NCBI GenBank assembly: GCA_002483265.1
Contig: DLHO01000012.1
Span: forward strand, 29,704-93,703
DNA: 64,000 nt
Source of the DNA: Flavobacteriales bacterium UBA7666
GTDB lineage: Bacteria > Bacteroidota > Bacteroidia > Flavobacteriales_D > Crocinitomicaceae
Direction: 5' to 3'
Position numbers and translations under genes: made by a program. The notes beneath the pieces were generated by a model. The model saw nothing but the letters and a program-made list of their open reading frames with translations, ran no database searches and had not been told where the DNA came from. This document shows positions 43,105-50,804 of this stretch, piece by piece. The stretch's first letter is position 1. Every line of letters starts with the position of its first letter.

Positions 43105-43803
43105 ATGATAGATGGGTCTCATACGGAAAAGCAAATTCACTCTGTTACGAATTTTCACGATCTTGTTTTTACACCATTTCGTGGACAGATGAATGCGATT
43201 TGCTGGAATCGTAAACTAATTGGTGATTTTTCTGAAATTGTCGAAAAGATCGAGCTAAACGGAAATATAACAGTAATTGAACCAGAGGAACTTCTTGAAT
43301 TTCAATTGAGTGAGCAGGGGCAACTTGCCCGTGAAATTCTTTTAAATGATTTAAAGCTGCTGAAAGATCATGGCGCATCACCAACACTAAATGTGATCAA
43401 ATACTATGATCGAGATGATTCTTATCCGTTTTTCCCAACGGATGTGTATTCTTTTCATGTAGATCGCTCTCCAATACCAACGGATACATTTTTGTGCACT
43501 TACTTTGGAGAGTCGAGTGAAATAGTACCCAATTCACAAGCCAGACAGAAAGTGCTTATTCCGGAAATCCGGGAAGAACTCAAAAAGCTATATGATGGTT
43601 CGGATGAAGGTTTTGAATCATTCTTAAGTGAGTATTTTTTTGATTTACATTATCAAGCGGATGCGGATGTACATCCAATAAGTTTAGGTCTTGGTCACGT
43701 ATGGCGTTTGGCAGTTGATCATCCTGAAAGTCACGTTCCTCCTTGTGTTCATCGGGCACCAACGGAAAAAAACGGACAAAGCAGGTTGTTGTTGATCTGT
43801 TGA
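43105..43803 (+). CDS. DUF1826-like protein
   Basis: A 232-residue soluble protein. The central part YSFHVDRSPIPTDTFLCTYFGESSEIV has the His-x-Asp strand and aromatic/Cys pattern seen in DUF1826 proteins, with a further His in HVWRLAVDHPESHVPPCVHRAP near the end; H-x-D plus a distal His could form a metal site as in 2-oxoglutarate-dependent oxygenase-like folds. Function is unknown. A perfect 22-bp palindrome lies 36 bases past the stop. Confidence 0.65.
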   Translation: MIDGSHTEKQIHSVTNFHDLVFTPFRGQMNAICWNRKLIGDFSEIVEKIELNGNITVIEPEELLEFQLSEQGQLAREILLNDLKLLKDHGASPTLNVIKYYDRDDSYPFFPTDVYSFHVDRSPIPTDTFLCTYFGESSEIVPNSQARQKVLIPEIREELKKLYDGSDEGFESFLSEYFFDLHYQADADVHPISLGLGHVWRLAVDHPESHVPPCVHRAPTEKNGQSRLLLIC

Positions 43804-43838
43804 ATGGCTGAGAATTCATTGGTGTGTGCCCGTTCTTT

Positions 43839-43860
43839 AATAACATGATATCATGTTATT
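43839..43860. promoter_or_regulatory. Perfect 22-bp palindrome
   Basis: The 11-base half AATAACATGAT (43839-43849) is followed by its exact reverse complement, with no spacer. It is too tight to make an efficient hairpin, so a protein-binding site is as likely as a 3' stem-loop. Confidence 0.5.
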
Positions 43861-43984
43861 GTTTTGTCATTATATAACGAAATGCCAGTATTTACAGGGG
43901 TTAAAAAGAGTTTTTTAATCAAAAAACAGATTTTCAGGTATTAATATTTCGATAAGAACTGCGGATCACTTCGTATTAAATGAA

Positions 43985-44000
43985 TGTGATGTAGGTCACG
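43985..44000. promoter_or_regulatory. CRP-like half-site pair TGTGA-N6-TCACG
   Basis: TGTGA (43985-43989) and TCACG (43996-44000) match the CRP/FNR-family site layout with one mismatch, 77 bases before the SDR start codon. No regulator of that family is encoded in the window. Confidence 0.35.
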
Positions 44001-44076
44001 GTATCGCTCCGTTTTTTCGTGTCAACTTTGTCTTGTTTCTGAAAGATCAGAACCTAAACTTAATTAAAGAGATGAT

Positions 44077-44787
44077 ATGAATACGGAAAGAAAAGTGGTA
44101 ATTGTAACGGGGGCTTCCCAGGGATTGGGAGCAGCATTTGTAAAAGCCTACAGAGAACGCGGTTGGCGTGTTGTAGGGAATTCCAGAACAATAGAAGTGT
44201 CTGATGATCCGGATTATATTACGGTATCTGGAGATATCGGAAAACCGGAAGTAGCAAGAAAGGTCGTTGAAACTGCACTAAATCAGTTCGGCCGCATAGA
44301 TACGCTGATCAATAACGCAGGAATCTGGCGTCCGGGTAAGATCACCGAGATTAGCGAAGAGTTATTCAGAGAAGTCATGACGACAAATGTGGACAGTGTC
44401 TTTTTCACTACACAGGCTGCAGTACCGGCGATGCAAAAACAGGGTGGAGGGCATATTGTTCAGGTGAGCACCAGTTTTGTAGAGCATCCTTTAATTGGTG
44501 TTCCCGCAGTGCTGGCTTCTTTGTCGAAAGGTGCTGTTACGGCTGCAACCCGTGGACTTGCTATGGAACTTGCTCCTGACAATATTCGTGTAAATGCAGT
44601 ATCATTGGGAGTTATCAGAACTCCGCTCCATAGTCCGGAATCTCTGGAAGATAAAAAGTCATTAGCTCCACTGAATCGTGTGGGCGAAGTTGAAGATGTG
44701 GTTCGGGCGGTACTTTATCTGGAAGACTCAAATTTCGTAACCGGTGAGATTTCTTACGTTGACGGTGGCCGCACTGCTGGACATTGA
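44077..44787 (+). CDS. Short-chain dehydrogenase/reductase lacking the catalytic Tyr
   Basis: A 236-residue SDR. Cofactor site VTGASQGLGAAFVKAYRERG (residues about 9-28), the structural motif NNAG and the C-terminal SYVDGGRTAGH region are intact. In the active-site region LASLSKGAVTAATRG the Lys is K151 but position 147, where classical SDRs have Tyr (YxxxK), is Ala. Ser residues at 131 and 133 are near the usual Ser position. A related group of bacterial SDRs with xASLTKG instead of YxxSK exists, so this may be a true subfamily with altered chemistry. Confidence 0.88.
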   Translation: MNTERKVVIVTGASQGLGAAFVKAYRERGWRVVGNSRTIEVSDDPDYITVSGDIGKPEVARKVVETALNQFGRIDTLINNAGIWRPGKITEISEELFREVMTTNVDSVFFTTQAAVPAMQKQGGGHIVQVSTSFVEHPLIGVPAVLASLSKGAVTAATRGLAMELAPDNIRVNAVSLGVIRTPLHSPESLEDKKSLAPLNRVGEVEDVVRAVLYLEDSNFVTGEISYVDGGRTAGH

Positions 44788-44833
44788 TCTTTTGTGAAAT
44801 CGAAAGAATAGGAGCAAAAGGTGTATCAAAAAA

Positions 44834-44867
44834 AATCCCCTCGGTTACTCAATCGAGGGGATTTTTT
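44834..44867. terminator. Bidirectional terminator
   Basis: AATCCCCTCG (44834-44843) and CGAGGGGATT (44854-44863) form a perfect 10-bp stem, with a T run on the plus side and an A run (T on the minus strand) on the other. It serves both the SDR and the RRM gene. Confidence 0.9.
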
Positions 44868-44872
44868 AATTT

Positions 44873-45598
44873 CTATTTTTCGTCTTCTTCGTCATCTTCT
44901 TCGTCATCCCATTCGTCCTCATCGTCGAAGTCTTCATCAGAATCCTCATCGCTGTTTACGAGGTATTTACGATAATCTTCTTCCTCGTCTTCGTCTTCTC
45001 CGTTTCTTCCGAATAAGTCCAATTCTTCATCAGATAAATCATCATCGTTCAAAAACTGGTTGTCTTTACCACTTTTGCGGTAAGCTTCCATTTTGGGTTT
45101 CTTCGGAGCATCTTTACTTACTCCTCCGCCACCGCCACCTGAACGTGGGTCTTTTTCTTTTTTGCGTTCTACTTTTGCCGGAATAATTTCATCCGGATTG
45201 CCGAACGAAGGTTTAGTTATACGATTGTCATCCGGCTTTTTATAGTCGGTCTTCAAATCGGATACGGAACCCCTGTCTTCTCTTGGTCGATCACTTCGGA
45301 AGGCTGGTCTGTCACCTGAACGGGTATCACCGCCGGATGGTTTTCCTCCTGACCCTCGGTCATCTGCTTTTTTAACGGCTATGTTTCGTCCGTTAATTGC
45401 ATAGTCGTCTAAAGCTTCAATTGCTTGATCTGCTTCTGATTCATCAGCCATTTCAACAAAAGCAAAACCTCTCGGCTTGCCTGTCTCGCGGTCTTTTGCA
45501 ATGGTCACACGATTTACTCGACCGTGTTCTTCAAAAAGGGATTTCAACTGTTCTTCTGTTGTGTTGAAATCAAGTTTTGCCACAAAAATACTTGTCAT
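44873..45598 (-). CDS. RRM RNA-binding protein with long acidic tail
   Basis: A 241-residue protein. The RNA-recognition motif (1-82) has RNP2 IFVAKL and RNP1 KPRGFAFVEM, as in bacterial cold-inducible Rbp proteins. A disordered Arg/Asp/Gly/Ser-rich middle (about 83-185, e.g. SGGGGGGVSKDAPKK) leads to a very acidic C-terminus (about 190-241, nearly all D and E). Ordinary bacterial RRM proteins are 80-130 residues, so this tail is unusual. It likely binds RNA and may associate with ribosomes or other RNPs (inference). Confidence 0.9.
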   Translation of the reverse strand: MTSIFVAKLDFNTTEEQLKSLFEEHGRVNRVTIAKDRETGKPRGFAFVEMADESEADQAIEALDDYAINGRNIAVKKADDRGSGGKPSGGDTRSGDRPAFRSDRPREDRGSVSDLKTDYKKPDDNRITKPSFGNPDEIIPAKVERKKEKDPRSGGGGGGVSKDAPKKPKMEAYRKSGKDNQFLNDDDLSDEELDLFGRNGEDEDEEEDYRKYLVNSDEDSDEDFDDEDEWDDEEDDEEDEK

Positions 45599-45758
45599 CG
45601 GTATTTAAAAATTCTCTTTTGCGCCCTAAATGAGGCATTTGTTTCGAACGAAGATATATAAATTTTCAAATCCACAAAACTTTGAAGGACATTTCTATCA
45701 AACCAATTAGTTATTGGTGTCTATCGCCGTTTTATAGAACTGAATTTCAATCAACAAT

Positions 45759-46187
45759 TTACTTGTTTTTTAACAGGTCACGAATCTCCGTCAAAAGCTT
45801 TTCTTCATTGGAAGGTTCAGCTGGAGGAGCAGGAGTTTCTTCTTCTTTTTTCTTACGAAAGTTTGCAGCTTTATTCATCAATTTGATAACCATGAATAAA
45901 CAAAATGCGATTACAACGAAATTGATGACTTTTGCGAGAAATGCACCATACAAAATACCTCCTTCAACTATTTCTTTGCCATCCTTCATAACGACAGTCC
46001 CAAAAGCTTTCAATTCCGCAATATTGTCTACGTGTGCAGCTTTTAACGCCGGATTTAACAGAGCAGGGGTTATAATATCCGTAACCAAAGAGTTGATTAT
46101 CGCCCCGAATGCGGCACCGAGAATGACAGCTACTGCCAAATCTACCACATTGCCGCGCATGATAAATGCCTTGAATTCCTTTAACAT
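45759..46187 (-). CDS. mscL: Large-conductance mechanosensitive channel
   Basis: A 142-residue protein. The N-terminal helix and first transmembrane segment (FKAFIMRGNVVDLAVAVILG) and AAFGAIINSLVTDIITPAL are canonical MscL, and a second helix (VINFVVIAFCLFMVIKLMN) precedes a charged cytoplasmic helix. The channel opens under membrane tension to release solutes in hypo-osmotic shock. It is a single gene with TATATTTG (plus-strand CAAATATA, 46210-46217) as probable -7 box. Confidence 0.96.
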   Translation of the reverse strand: MLKEFKAFIMRGNVVDLAVAVILGAAFGAIINSLVTDIITPALLNPALKAAHVDNIAELKAFGTVVMKDGKEIVEGGILYGAFLAKVINFVVIAFCLFMVIKLMNKAANFRKKKEEETPAPPAEPSNEEKLLTEIRDLLKNK

Positions 46188-46209
46188 AGTTCTTAGTTTG
46201 AAGTCAATT

Positions 46210-46217
46210 CAAATATA
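46210..46217 (-). promoter_or_regulatory. Probable -7 box of mscL
   Basis: On the minus strand TATATTTG matches TAnnTTTG, 23 bases upstream of the mscL start codon. The -33 element is not evident. Confidence 0.4.
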
Positions 46218-46291
46218 GTATTTTTCAAGTAAGAATGAGAAACAGAAGCAGAATGATGATTTATTCCTCATTCTCATTTTTCATTCTGATT

Positions 46292-46897
46292 CTACGATTG
46301 AAAAGGAATCCGTTGTTGGATAGAGCGTGAAAGCGTAATCTCGTCTGCATACTGGATTTCAGAACCAACTGCAATTCCCCTGGAAAGTGCCGTGATCTGA
46401 ACATCGGTAGCATGCAATTTCTTGTATAGAAAGAAATTCGTGGTGTCGCCTTCCATAGTAGGACTTAAAGCCAGAATGATTTCATCTGCTTTTCCTGCGA
46501 CACATTTATCTACCAAAGGTTGAATAAACAAGTCATTTGGCCCGATTCCGTCCATGGGTGAGATGATTCCGCCGAGTACGTGATAAATTCCCAGATAAGT
46601 TCCTGTGCTTTCAATTGCCATGACGTCGCGGATATCTTCCACCACACAGATCAACCGGTGATTGCGTTTTTCGTTTGAGCAGATGGAGCAGATCAGGGTG
46701 TCGGAAATATTGCCGCAAGAAGAACAGCTTTGAACATGTGATTTTAATTGTTGCAGAATATCTCCGAAACGCTCCAATTCTTCCGTGTCCCGCTTCAATA
46801 AATTCAATACCAAACGCAAAGCAGTCCGCTTTCCAATACCAGGTAAAGAGCTAAACTGCTCTACTGCTTCTTCAACATATTTTGATGGAATATTCAT
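46292..46897 (-). CDS. recR: Recombination protein RecR
   Basis: A 201-residue protein of normal length. N-terminal helix-hairpin-helix (SSLPGIGKRTALRLVLNLL), Cys4 zinc finger (CSSCGNISDTLICSIC), Toprim domain (ICVVEDIRDVMAIESTG) and C-terminal ALSRGIAVGSEIQYADEITL are all present. RecR works with RecO/RecF to load RecA on gapped DNA. It is a single minus-strand gene facing away from the membrane-protein/smpB pair. Confidence 0.97.
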   Translation of the reverse strand: MNIPSKYVEEAVEQFSSLPGIGKRTALRLVLNLLKRDTEELERFGDILQQLKSHVQSCSSCGNISDTLICSICSNEKRNHRLICVVEDIRDVMAIESTGTYLGIYHVLGGIISPMDGIGPNDLFIQPLVDKCVAGKADEIILALSPTMEGDTTNFFLYKKLHATDVQITALSRGIAVGSEIQYADEITLSRSIQQRIPFQS

Positions 46898-46984
46898 CGA
46901 TCCAAAAGTACGGATTTTAGCTTGTTTCTAAGTCTTTCAAACGATTCTCCGTTGAATTTAAGAGTTCATTAACAAGAAGTACTT

Positions 46985-47686
46985 GTGTTTTCTGGCTTGA
47001 AGCAGTACTTTCGCGTGGTGAAATTAATAGAATTTGATTTTTTAGGTTTACACCTTCAGGAGCCGATGGCGCTTCTATTTAATTGGATAATTGCGGGTTT
47101 TTGCTTTTTTGCGTTTAATAAACTGGGGAAATTCAAAAGCGAAGCGAACTTCTATTGGCGGTTATTTTACCTGACATTCGGTATTTCAACCGTTTTCGGT
47201 GGCTTGGGACATTTATTCTTCCAATATGCAGGCTTCCCGGGAAAATATCCTTGCTGGATTTTAGGTTGTCTGGCAAATGCGTTTGCAGCAATGGGAATGC
47301 TACACTTTAAAGGAATTTCACGGCCGAAGAAGATTGCTTTTCAGATTATCTGGATTAAATGTGTGGTGTTGTGCTGCGCTTCGATCCTAACGAATAAATT
47401 CATTTTTGTAGCTACCGATGCAATCGTGACTTATATCGGTTATACGGGAATTTATGCGTACATTTTGATGAAACGTTCGGAAAAAGCAGCGTTTTTAAAG
47501 AATATGATTATCGCAGTGATTATTTTGACTCCTTCGGCATTTATCTTTGGGTTCAAAATAAACATTCACCAATGGTTGAATAAGGATGACTTAAGTCATC
47601 TACTAATGATCGTTACGATTTATTATTTTTATCGTGGATTAAAAGAGTGGGGGAAACAAACTACCCTGCAAACAGAACATGTCTAA
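46985..47686 (+). CDS. Seven-helix membrane protein, possibly CREST-like
   Basis: A 233-residue protein with about seven transmembrane helices. TM3 region GISTVFGGLGHLFFQYAG contains a Gly-rich segment with His, and the last helix is preceded by NIHQWLNKDDLSHLLMIV, giving an H-x(9)-H pair. Such conserved membrane His/Asp residues recall the ceramidase/PAQR (CREST) superfamily, whose members are zinc hydrolases; this is a suggestion, not a proof. The start is a GTG at 46985; the true start may be slightly downstream, since GLHLQEP is conserved in similar proteins as I recall them. It overlaps the smpB start by 8 bases. Confidence 0.7.
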   Translation: MFSGLKQYFRVVKLIEFDFLGLHLQEPMALLFNWIIAGFCFFAFNKLGKFKSEANFYWRLFYLTFGISTVFGGLGHLFFQYAGFPGKYPCWILGCLANAFAAMGMLHFKGISRPKKIAFQIIWIKCVVLCCASILTNKFIFVATDAIVTYIGYTGIYAYILMKRSEKAAFLKNMIIAVIILTPSAFIFGFKINIHQWLNKDDLSHLLMIVTIYYFYRGLKEWGKQTTLQTEHV

Positions 47687-48131
47687 GAACGAAGTAAATA
47701 TTAAGAATAAACGCGCGCGGTTTGAATTTCAGTTAGATGAATTTTTTACCGCAGGAATGGTGTTGTCCGGTACGGAGATCAAAAGTATTCGCAATGGAAA
47801 AGCGAGTATTTTGGAAGCTTATTGTATTGTGGATAACGGACAGGTTTTTATTCGGAATATGCACGTTTCACCCTATGAAAATGGTTCATTCTACAATCAT
47901 ATGGCGCGTTCTGACAGAAAGTTATTGCTCAATAAAAAAGAAATCAAGAAGCTGGAAAAATGGGTAAAGACGAAAGGAAACACCATTGTTCCCTTGAAAT
48001 TATTCTTATCTGAAAAAGGCTGGCTGAAATTGGAACTGGCAACCGGTGTGGGTAAAAAACTGCACGATAAACGTCACGATCTGAAAGAAAAAGACGATAA
48101 GCGCGATATGGATCGTGCTATGAAGCGTTGA
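47679..48131 (+). CDS. smpB: SsrA-binding protein SmpB
   Basis: A 150-residue protein: NIKNKRARFEFQLDEFFTAG, GTEIKSIRNGKASILEAYC, VSPYENGSFYNH, RDRKLLLNKKEI-like and a C-terminal basic tail (HDKRHDLKEKDDKRDMDRAM) that folds into the mRNA channel during rescue. It binds the tRNA-like domain of tmRNA, encoded at 34203-34603. The 8-base overlap with the upstream membrane-protein gene suggests translational coupling. Confidence 0.97.
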   Translation: MSKNEVNIKNKRARFEFQLDEFFTAGMVLSGTEIKSIRNGKASILEAYCIVDNGQVFIRNMHVSPYENGSFYNHMARSDRKLLLNKKEIKKLEKWVKTKGNTIVPLKLFLSEKGWLKLELATGVGKKLHDKRHDLKEKDDKRDMDRAMKR

Positions 48132-48133
48132 TT

Positions 48134-48991
48134 CTATAAAAATCCTAAAGACAATAAGTGTAAAATACGTCCTTGAGAAAGCAAGACGTAGGTCATTATT
48201 GTTCCAACTCCCCAAAAAGAAAGGTGATACAAGAATACGAACGAAAGTGTCTTACGTCGTCTTAAATAGGGGTAAAGCGGAATCAGAAAAAGAATAATCA
48301 GCCCGTATCGGATACTTCCCACATGAAAATCAAATGCAGTTCGGTACCGGTAAAAATCATCCGAAGAAATCATTTTTATGGGAGTATGTAAAAACCAGGT
48401 CGTTTCAATAATTACTTCCGGATAAGTATATTTCCATGCGTACATGTTGTTCTGAACATAGTAACTGCCTCTTTTCTCCAATTCAATACTGGTAATGTTG
48501 CTCTTGATAATGCCATTATTCAATGATTTGGAGCAACCGATCAGTACATCATTTTCATAGTGAAGCGGGAGAAAGAATTCGGTAGATAATGCTAGAGCAA
48601 GTACCAATGAAAACCGCATGATGTATTTGTAGATACTCCAGCGCAATCCACTCGTTAGAGAGAGGAAATAGCGGTTATTATCCATTGCTTGCTGCTTCTG
48701 TTGTTGTTCGTAACGCATTTTTGCAACACGCATGCGTTCCAAACGCTCGTCTTCCGATTCCTTGCTGTTGGTTCTTCTGGATGTTCTTTTTTCCGCTGTT
48801 TCTTCTTTGTAATCCGGATTTAAGAGGATTTCGACTGCCTTTCCCAATTTGATGAATACTTCATGAGCCATTGGATCCGGATTGACATCCGGATGTAAGC
48901 GCAAAGCGAGTTTTTTATACTGCTTTCGAATCTCCGTATCGGTAGAGTCAGTGGGAATATTCAATAAACGAAAGCATTCGGCTCTGGTCAT
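48134..48991 (-). CDS. Membrane-anchored DnaJ-domain protein
   Basis: A 285-residue protein. The J domain (1-70) has the HPD motif (LRLHPDVNPDP), so it can stimulate a DnaK-type ATPase. A charged, Gln-rich linker (about 70-105) leads to three or so transmembrane helices (about 125-145, 225-245 and 255-277) with a periplasmic-type loop between the first two. It lacks the G/F and zinc regions of true DnaJ. Its start overlaps the stop of the menE-like gene by 4 bases, so the two are translationally coupled. The client is unknown. Confidence 0.85.
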   Translation of the reverse strand: MTRAECFRLLNIPTDSTDTEIRKQYKKLALRLHPDVNPDPMAHEVFIKLGKAVEILLNPDYKEETAEKRTSRRTNSKESEDERLERMRVAKMRYEQQQKQQAMDNNRYFLSLTSGLRWSIYKYIMRFSLVLALALSTEFFLPLHYENDVLIGCSKSLNNGIIKSNITSIELEKRGSYYVQNNMYAWKYTYPEVIIETTWFLHTPIKMISSDDFYRYRTAFDFHVGSIRYGLIILFLIPLYPYLRRRKTLSFVFLYHLSFWGVGTIMTYVLLSQGRILHLLSLGFL

Positions 48992-49992
48992 TTCAAAAGC
49001 GAGTTTAAAGTTTCTTTCCGGCGGATTTTTCCATTTTCAGTTTTAAGAATGGTCGAAATTACCTGCTGTTTGGGTGCTGCATATTTACCAAACTTTTCCC
49101 TAATAATGCTTTGTACTTGCATGAATTTTTCTTCGGAAAGCGCTTTTTCAAGGATCAAAACACATGCTTCACCCAATGTTTCATGAGGAATTCCGCCAAT
49201 AATAAAGGGAACTTCAATTAATTCATCAATTACTTGTTCGATATTCTCCGGATGAATTTTAATACCTCCGCTGTTAATGACAAAATCAGCCCTTCCAAGC
49301 CATTTAAAATGAGCGGAATCAATTAATTCAACCAAGTCATTTGTCTGCATATGCTCAATTCCCAGTTTTGAATCCGTAATAACGAGGCAATCTTTCGAAA
49401 TTTCGAATTTAACACCTTCCAAAGCTCCATAGACGGGATCATTCATTTTCCGCAGCGCAATGTGTGAAACGGTTTCAGTCATTCCAAATCCAATGTAAAC
49501 TGTTGGTTTTACTGTAGAAAGTGCCTTTTCAAGTTGTGCAGAAAGCCCCATTCCGCCAAGTAATACATGATCAAATTGATTCAATTTTTCAGGAGTTTCT
49601 TCTAAAATGCATTTTATTTGATAAGGAACTAAGGAGATGAAAGAATATCGTGATTTTGGATCGATTTCTTCCAACGGATTTGCACGCGGTTCGACCACAT
49701 CAATAGAGTAATTTCCAATCAGGGCACGGATCAGCATCATTTTTCCTCCTATAGTCATTGGAGATAAAGGCATCAGTACACGTGAATTTTCATTCAGTCC
49801 GAAAACCGAATTGCTGCGGGTTGCCGAAGCCTCCAGCTGCGCTCTGGTAAGTCGAATGGATTTCGGCATTCCCGTGGATCCACTCGTTTTTACAGTGTAC
49901 TCAAGAGATTTATCATTCCAAAGCGCAATGACAGCCCGGATCTCTTTGTACGTTTCTGCAGAACAATCGGTGTATGTTACTTCAAAAGCCAT
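48988..49992 (-). CDS. menE: Short AMP-binding ligase, o-succinylbenzoate-CoA ligase type
   Basis: A 334-residue member of the acyl-CoA synthetase family. The P-loop-like motif is YTVKTSGSTGMPKSIRLT, the A5 region is YIGFGMTETVSHIALRK, the A7/A8 hinge is WLGRADFVINSGGIKIHPE, and the catalytic Lys lies in TENGKIRRKETL. It is about 100-150 residues shorter than usual because the N-terminal subdomain is reduced, as in MenE proteins of Bacteroidota. MenE activates o-succinylbenzoate for menaquinone synthesis. No other men genes are in the window, so the substrate is inferred. Confidence 0.8.
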   Translation of the reverse strand: MAFEVTYTDCSAETYKEIRAVIALWNDKSLEYTVKTSGSTGMPKSIRLTRAQLEASATRSNSVFGLNENSRVLMPLSPMTIGGKMMLIRALIGNYSIDVVEPRANPLEEIDPKSRYSFISLVPYQIKCILEETPEKLNQFDHVLLGGMGLSAQLEKALSTVKPTVYIGFGMTETVSHIALRKMNDPVYGALEGVKFEISKDCLVITDSKLGIEHMQTNDLVELIDSAHFKWLGRADFVINSGGIKIHPENIEQVIDELIEVPFIIGGIPHETLGEACVLILEKALSEEKFMQVQSIIREKFGKYAAPKQQVISTILKTENGKIRRKETLNSLLK

Positions 49993-50175
49993 TTTTTGAA
50001 TTCAAAATTAAAAATGCAAAATGCAAAAAGTTAATTGATCGGAGTCGAAACCATCTGTTGAATCTTTGGAACAGAGTTTGCAGTGCTTATGCGGATTTTC
50101 ATTCGCAATTGGTATTCGCAATTCGCGATTTTTTGCTAAATTTAGACAAAGATTATGACTCATAAAAACACACAT

Positions 50176-50628
50176 ATGAAATTTATTGCATTAATCCTGA
50201 TGGGGCTTTCGTTCTTCGTTTATTCTTTCAATTCAGGTGAAAATATCTCGACAAACAAAGAACTAACAACAAAGAGTTTGTCCGGAATTAAATTCTCTAA
50301 CTTGACACTTCAAAAGGCGATCAAACAAGCGAAATCTTCCGGGAAATTGATCTTTATTGATGTGCATACCAGCTGGTGCGGACCTTGTAAGGAAATGGCG
50401 AAAACAACTTTTACCGATTCGGAAGTGGGGAGTGTCTTTAATAAACGCTTCATTAATTTGAAAATTGATGCAGAAGAAGATCAGGATGGTCCTGCACTAT
50501 CGAGAGCTTATTCGGTAACAGCTTATCCAACTTTACTGTTTATAAATGGAGAAGGTAAATTGGTAAAGAAATTGGTTGGGAAGCAGAGCAAAGAGAAATT
50601 GCTGGCTGCGGTATCGACGATTAAATAA
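50176..50628 (+). CDS. Exported thioredoxin-fold protein
   Basis: A 150-residue protein; the ATG at 50176 (MKFIALILMGLSFFVYSFNSG) gives a signal peptide, so this start was preferred to 50155. The active site WCGPC has Cys68 and Cys71 (SWCGPCKEMAKTTFTD), and the cis-Pro motif is YPTLLFINGEGKLV. The fold matches the thioredoxin_7/DUF255-like branch. It probably acts as a periplasmic disulfide reductase or thiol-redox protein. An (AATTACG)n array begins at the stop codon. Confidence 0.9.
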   Translation: MKFIALILMGLSFFVYSFNSGENISTNKELTTKSLSGIKFSNLTLQKAIKQAKSSGKLIFIDVHTSWCGPCKEMAKTTFTDSEVGSVFNKRFINLKIDAEEDQDGPALSRAYSVTAYPTLLFINGEGKLVKKLVGKQSKEKLLAAVSTIK

Positions 50629-50672
50629 TTACGAATTACGTCCCGATAGCTATCAGGATACGAATTACGAAT
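50629..50672. repeat. (AATTACG)n array with embedded CCGATAGCTATC palindrome
   Basis: AATTACGAATTACG is followed by TCCCGATAGCTATCAGGA (50641-50658) and then ACGAATTACGAATTA. The same composite appears at 12752-12811. Downstream (50745-50785) is a further GCGAATTTGCGAATTGGC-like self-complementary stretch. Confidence 0.8.
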
Positions 50673-50804
50673 TATTATTGTTTTTTAAATATCTGATTTA
50701 CAGTATTTTGATTGGTTTTTTATAGAGTTCTACTTGAAGGTGGTTCGCTATTTGGCGAATTTGCGAATTGGCAAATTTGCGTTGATTTATTTGCTGAAGT
50801 GGTA

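Noticed and set aside
45682..46218. Plus-strand ORF of 178 codons over mscL
   Set aside because: It is antisense to the well-supported mscL gene and has no recognisable features.
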